DNA of 6,238 bases from Candidatus Sericytochromatia bacterium (lineage in GTDB: Bacteria; Cyanobacteriota; Sericytochromatia; UBA7694): the NCBI GenBank assembly GCA_913773825.1, contig CAJYHH010000239.1, positions 1-6,238 on the forward strand, given 5' to 3'. Under the pieces are notes generated by a model, which was not told where the DNA came from, ran no database searches, and saw only the letters and a program-made list of their open reading frames with translations. The stretch's first letter is position 1. Each line of letters opens with the position of its first letter. The translations under genes and the position numbers were made by a program. Positions 5,121-6,238 of the stretch are shown here, in pieces.

Positions 5121-6035
5121 ATGACAGAAACACTGCTTGAATGTATTCCTAATTTAAGCGAAGGGCGTGATCTAGCCGCTCTGGAAAAGCTTTGGCAAAC
5201 ACTGGCTGAGATTAAAGATCTAAAACGCCTACATCGCACATCTGATCCTGACCATAACCGCACGGTGCTGACGCTGGCTGGTCCGCAGGAAAGTATTCGA
5301 GAAGCGGTTCATACGCTGTTTAAGTGGGCCCAGACTCAGATTGATCTGCGCCAGCATCTGGGCGTTCACCCACGGATTGGTGCTTTAGATGTGATTCCCT
5401 TAGTTCCACTATCTGGCATCAGCCAAAGCGAGGCCATTGCGTTTAGCAAAAGTCTTGGCGCTGAAATTGCTGAGCGCTGGAGCGTGCCGATTTATCTCTA
5501 TGAAGACTCAGCAGCTCAACCCGAACGCTCTGCTTTACCCGATATCCGCAAAGGGGGCTACGAAGGTTTAGCTGAAAAAATGCAGGATTCATTCTGGCAG
5601 CCTGATTTTGGCCCCTCACAGCCTCATGCATCGCTCGGCGCAAGCGTATTGGGTGTCAGAAAATTACTGATTGCCTGGAATGTTTTTTTAGACAGCACGG
5701 ATCTGAAACTAGCCCAAAATATCTCTCGTCAGATCCGGGCTCGCAACGGCGGTTTTGCTGCTTTAAGAGCCCTGGGATTTTATTTGGCCCATCGTCAACA
5801 GGTTCAGATCTCGATGAATCTGCTCGATTTTGAGCAGACGTCCTTATTTGCGATCATGGACACAATTCGCAACTTAGCGGCTGAAGCTGGAGTAGAGGTT
5901 GCCGGAACTGAATTTATTGGGCTGGTACCCAGACGGGCCCTAATCCAGACAGCCTGGGAATATCTGCAGGCTGAAAATGGGCCAGTAATGGCGGGGTTAT
6001 TAGAGGAGCGCCTCGGCTCTGCTGATACCCTCTGA
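5121..6035 (+). CDS. ftcD: Glutamate formimidoyltransferase
   Basis: This 304-residue protein is the formiminotransferase half of FTCD (EC 2.1.2.5). It transfers the formimino group of N-formimino-L-glutamate, from histidine breakdown, to tetrahydrofolate, feeding the one-carbon pool in the cytoplasm. Diagnostic motifs are ECIPNLSEGRD (7-17), TSDPDHNRTVLTL (40-52), LGVHPRIGALDVIPLVPLSG (80-99) with His83 at the catalytic histidine position, PIYLYEDSA (123-131), DIRKGGYEGL (141-150), PDFGP (161-165), LIAWNVFL (183-190) and VQISMNLLDFEQT (228-240). The cyclodeaminase domain of the vertebrate enzyme is absent, as is usual for many bacterial single-domain versions. The start is fixed because the family motif begins at residue 7 and the frame is closed upstream by a TGA at 5094. 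No other histidine-utilisation gene is in the window. It is divergent from the fusion gene. Confidence 0.95.
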   Translation: MTETLLECIPNLSEGRDLAALEKLWQTLAEIKDLKRLHRTSDPDHNRTVLTLAGPQESIREAVHTLFKWAQTQIDLRQHLGVHPRIGALDVIPLVPLSGISQSEAIAFSKSLGAEIAERWSVPIYLYEDSAAQPERSALPDIRKGGYEGLAEKMQDSFWQPDFGPSQPHASLGASVLGVRKLLIAWNVFLDSTDLKLAQNISRQIRARNGGFAALRALGFYLAHRQQVQISMNLLDFEQTSLFAIMDTIRNLAAEAGVEVAGTEFIGLVPRRALIQTAWEYLQAENGPVMAGLLEERLGSADTL

Positions 6036-6090
6036 TCTCCTTCATGCTCTGCCGTTTTCATCTTTCCAGCCAATCTGATCACCGGTCTAG

Positions 6091-6119
6091 TTCCGACCCC
6101 GATAGAGATATGATATAGT
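6091..6119 (+). promoter_or_regulatory. Probable promoter of atpE (extended -10)
   Basis: TTCCGA (6091-6096) stands 17 bases before TATAGT (6114-6119), which is preceded by TGA to make an extended -10. Transcription would start near 6126, giving a leader of about 65 bases. The 9-mer TATGATATA (6109-6117) is shared with the NHL gene promoter. No clear terminator for ftcD is seen in 6036-6090, so some read-through into atpE is possible. Confidence 0.5.
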
Positions 6120-6144
6120 GTGTCTGTGGCAGAAATAGAAACAC

Positions 6145-6163
6145 ATTTAAACCCTATTTAAAC
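6145..6163 (+). repeat. ATTTAAAC motif, copies 3 and 4 (tandem, atpE leader)
   Basis: Two ATTTAAAC copies (6145-6152 and 6156-6163) lie 11 bases apart, about one helical turn, between the likely atpE promoter and its ribosome site. The same-face spacing suits cooperative protein binding. The alternative is an AT-rich, unstructured leader that helps ribosome loading on a highly translated gene. Confidence 0.45.
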
Positions 6164-6191
6164 TGAATACAACCCCCGAAAGGAATTCACA

Positions 6192-6238
6192 ATGGAAGTT
6201 CTTGGATTGTCGACTATCGGTGCCAGCCTCGCTATCGG
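6192..6238 (+). CDS. atpE: ATP synthase F0 subunit c (partial, N-terminal 15 codons)
   Basis: The visible residues MEVLGLSTIGASLAIG match the start of the F-type ATP synthase c subunit, where the first membrane helix begins with an IGAxLAIGLxAIGPG-like pattern. Subunit c is the small two-helix membrane protein whose ring carries ions through F0 and turns the rotor. AAGGA at 6180-6184, seven bases before the ATG, is a good ribosome site. The ion-binding carboxylate lies in the second helix, outside the window, so proton or sodium use cannot be judged. The subunit a gene (atpB), often directly upstream, is not there; ftcD is. The identification rests on a short stretch but the motif and ribosome site are convincing. 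Confidence 0.75.
   Translation, partial: MEVLGLSTIGASLAI

Noticed and set aside
5804..6082. Minus-strand open frame of 92 codons over the ftcD 3' end
   Set aside because: It is antisense to well-conserved ftcD motifs and shows no family resemblance or convincing start signal.

Overview
This is a 6.2 kb bacterial chromosomal window of moderate GC. It holds six genes that start or lie wholly within it, plus the first 15 codons of a seventh. No mobile elements, CRISPR arrays, rRNA or tRNA genes are visible. The atpE start and the metabolic genes suggest core chromosome rather than an island. The organism cannot be named from the sequence. A probable lipoprotein, a GT2-TPR glycosyltransferase, a CsbD protein and a CinA-nucleotidyltransferase fusion would fit an environmental, possibly uncultured, lineage.

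Layout, left to right. (1) 1-842, minus: N-terminal 280 codons of a family 2 glycosyltransferase followed by a TPR-like helical region; the gene runs off the left edge. (2) 843-1051: AT-rich divergent intergenic region. (3) 1052-2635, plus: putative secreted lipoprotein with an Ig-like domain and a six-bladed NHL beta-propeller. (4) 2650-2946, minus: CsbD-family stress protein, convergent with the NHL gene and sharing a probable bidirectional terminator. (5) 3171-3659, plus: nucleoside 2-deoxyribosyltransferase-like protein with a strong ribosome binding site. (6) 3685-4998, minus: fusion of a diverged CinA/PncC-like domain to an NMNAT/NadD-type nucleotidyltransferase. (7) 5121-6035, plus: glutamate formimidoyltransferase (ftcD), divergent from gene 6. 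(8) 6192 to the right edge, plus: start of ATP synthase subunit c (atpE).

The genes are mostly single units in alternating orientation, not one long operon. Possible functional links are modest. Genes 5 and 6 both look like nucleotide or NAD-related enzymes and end 25 bp apart, convergently. ftcD belongs to histidine/one-carbon metabolism, and atpE begins a separate unit with its own likely promoter.

The most interesting material is regulatory and architectural. A perfect 12-bp inverted repeat sits between genes 6 and 7, and each arm carries the same extended -10 promoter. The ftcD copy predicts a leaderless mRNA. The octamer ATTTAAAC occurs four times, only between genes. The gene 6 fusion joins domains related to two consecutive NAD-salvage steps, but its CinA half has lost the usual active-site signature. 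I do not see a clearly new defence or mobile system.
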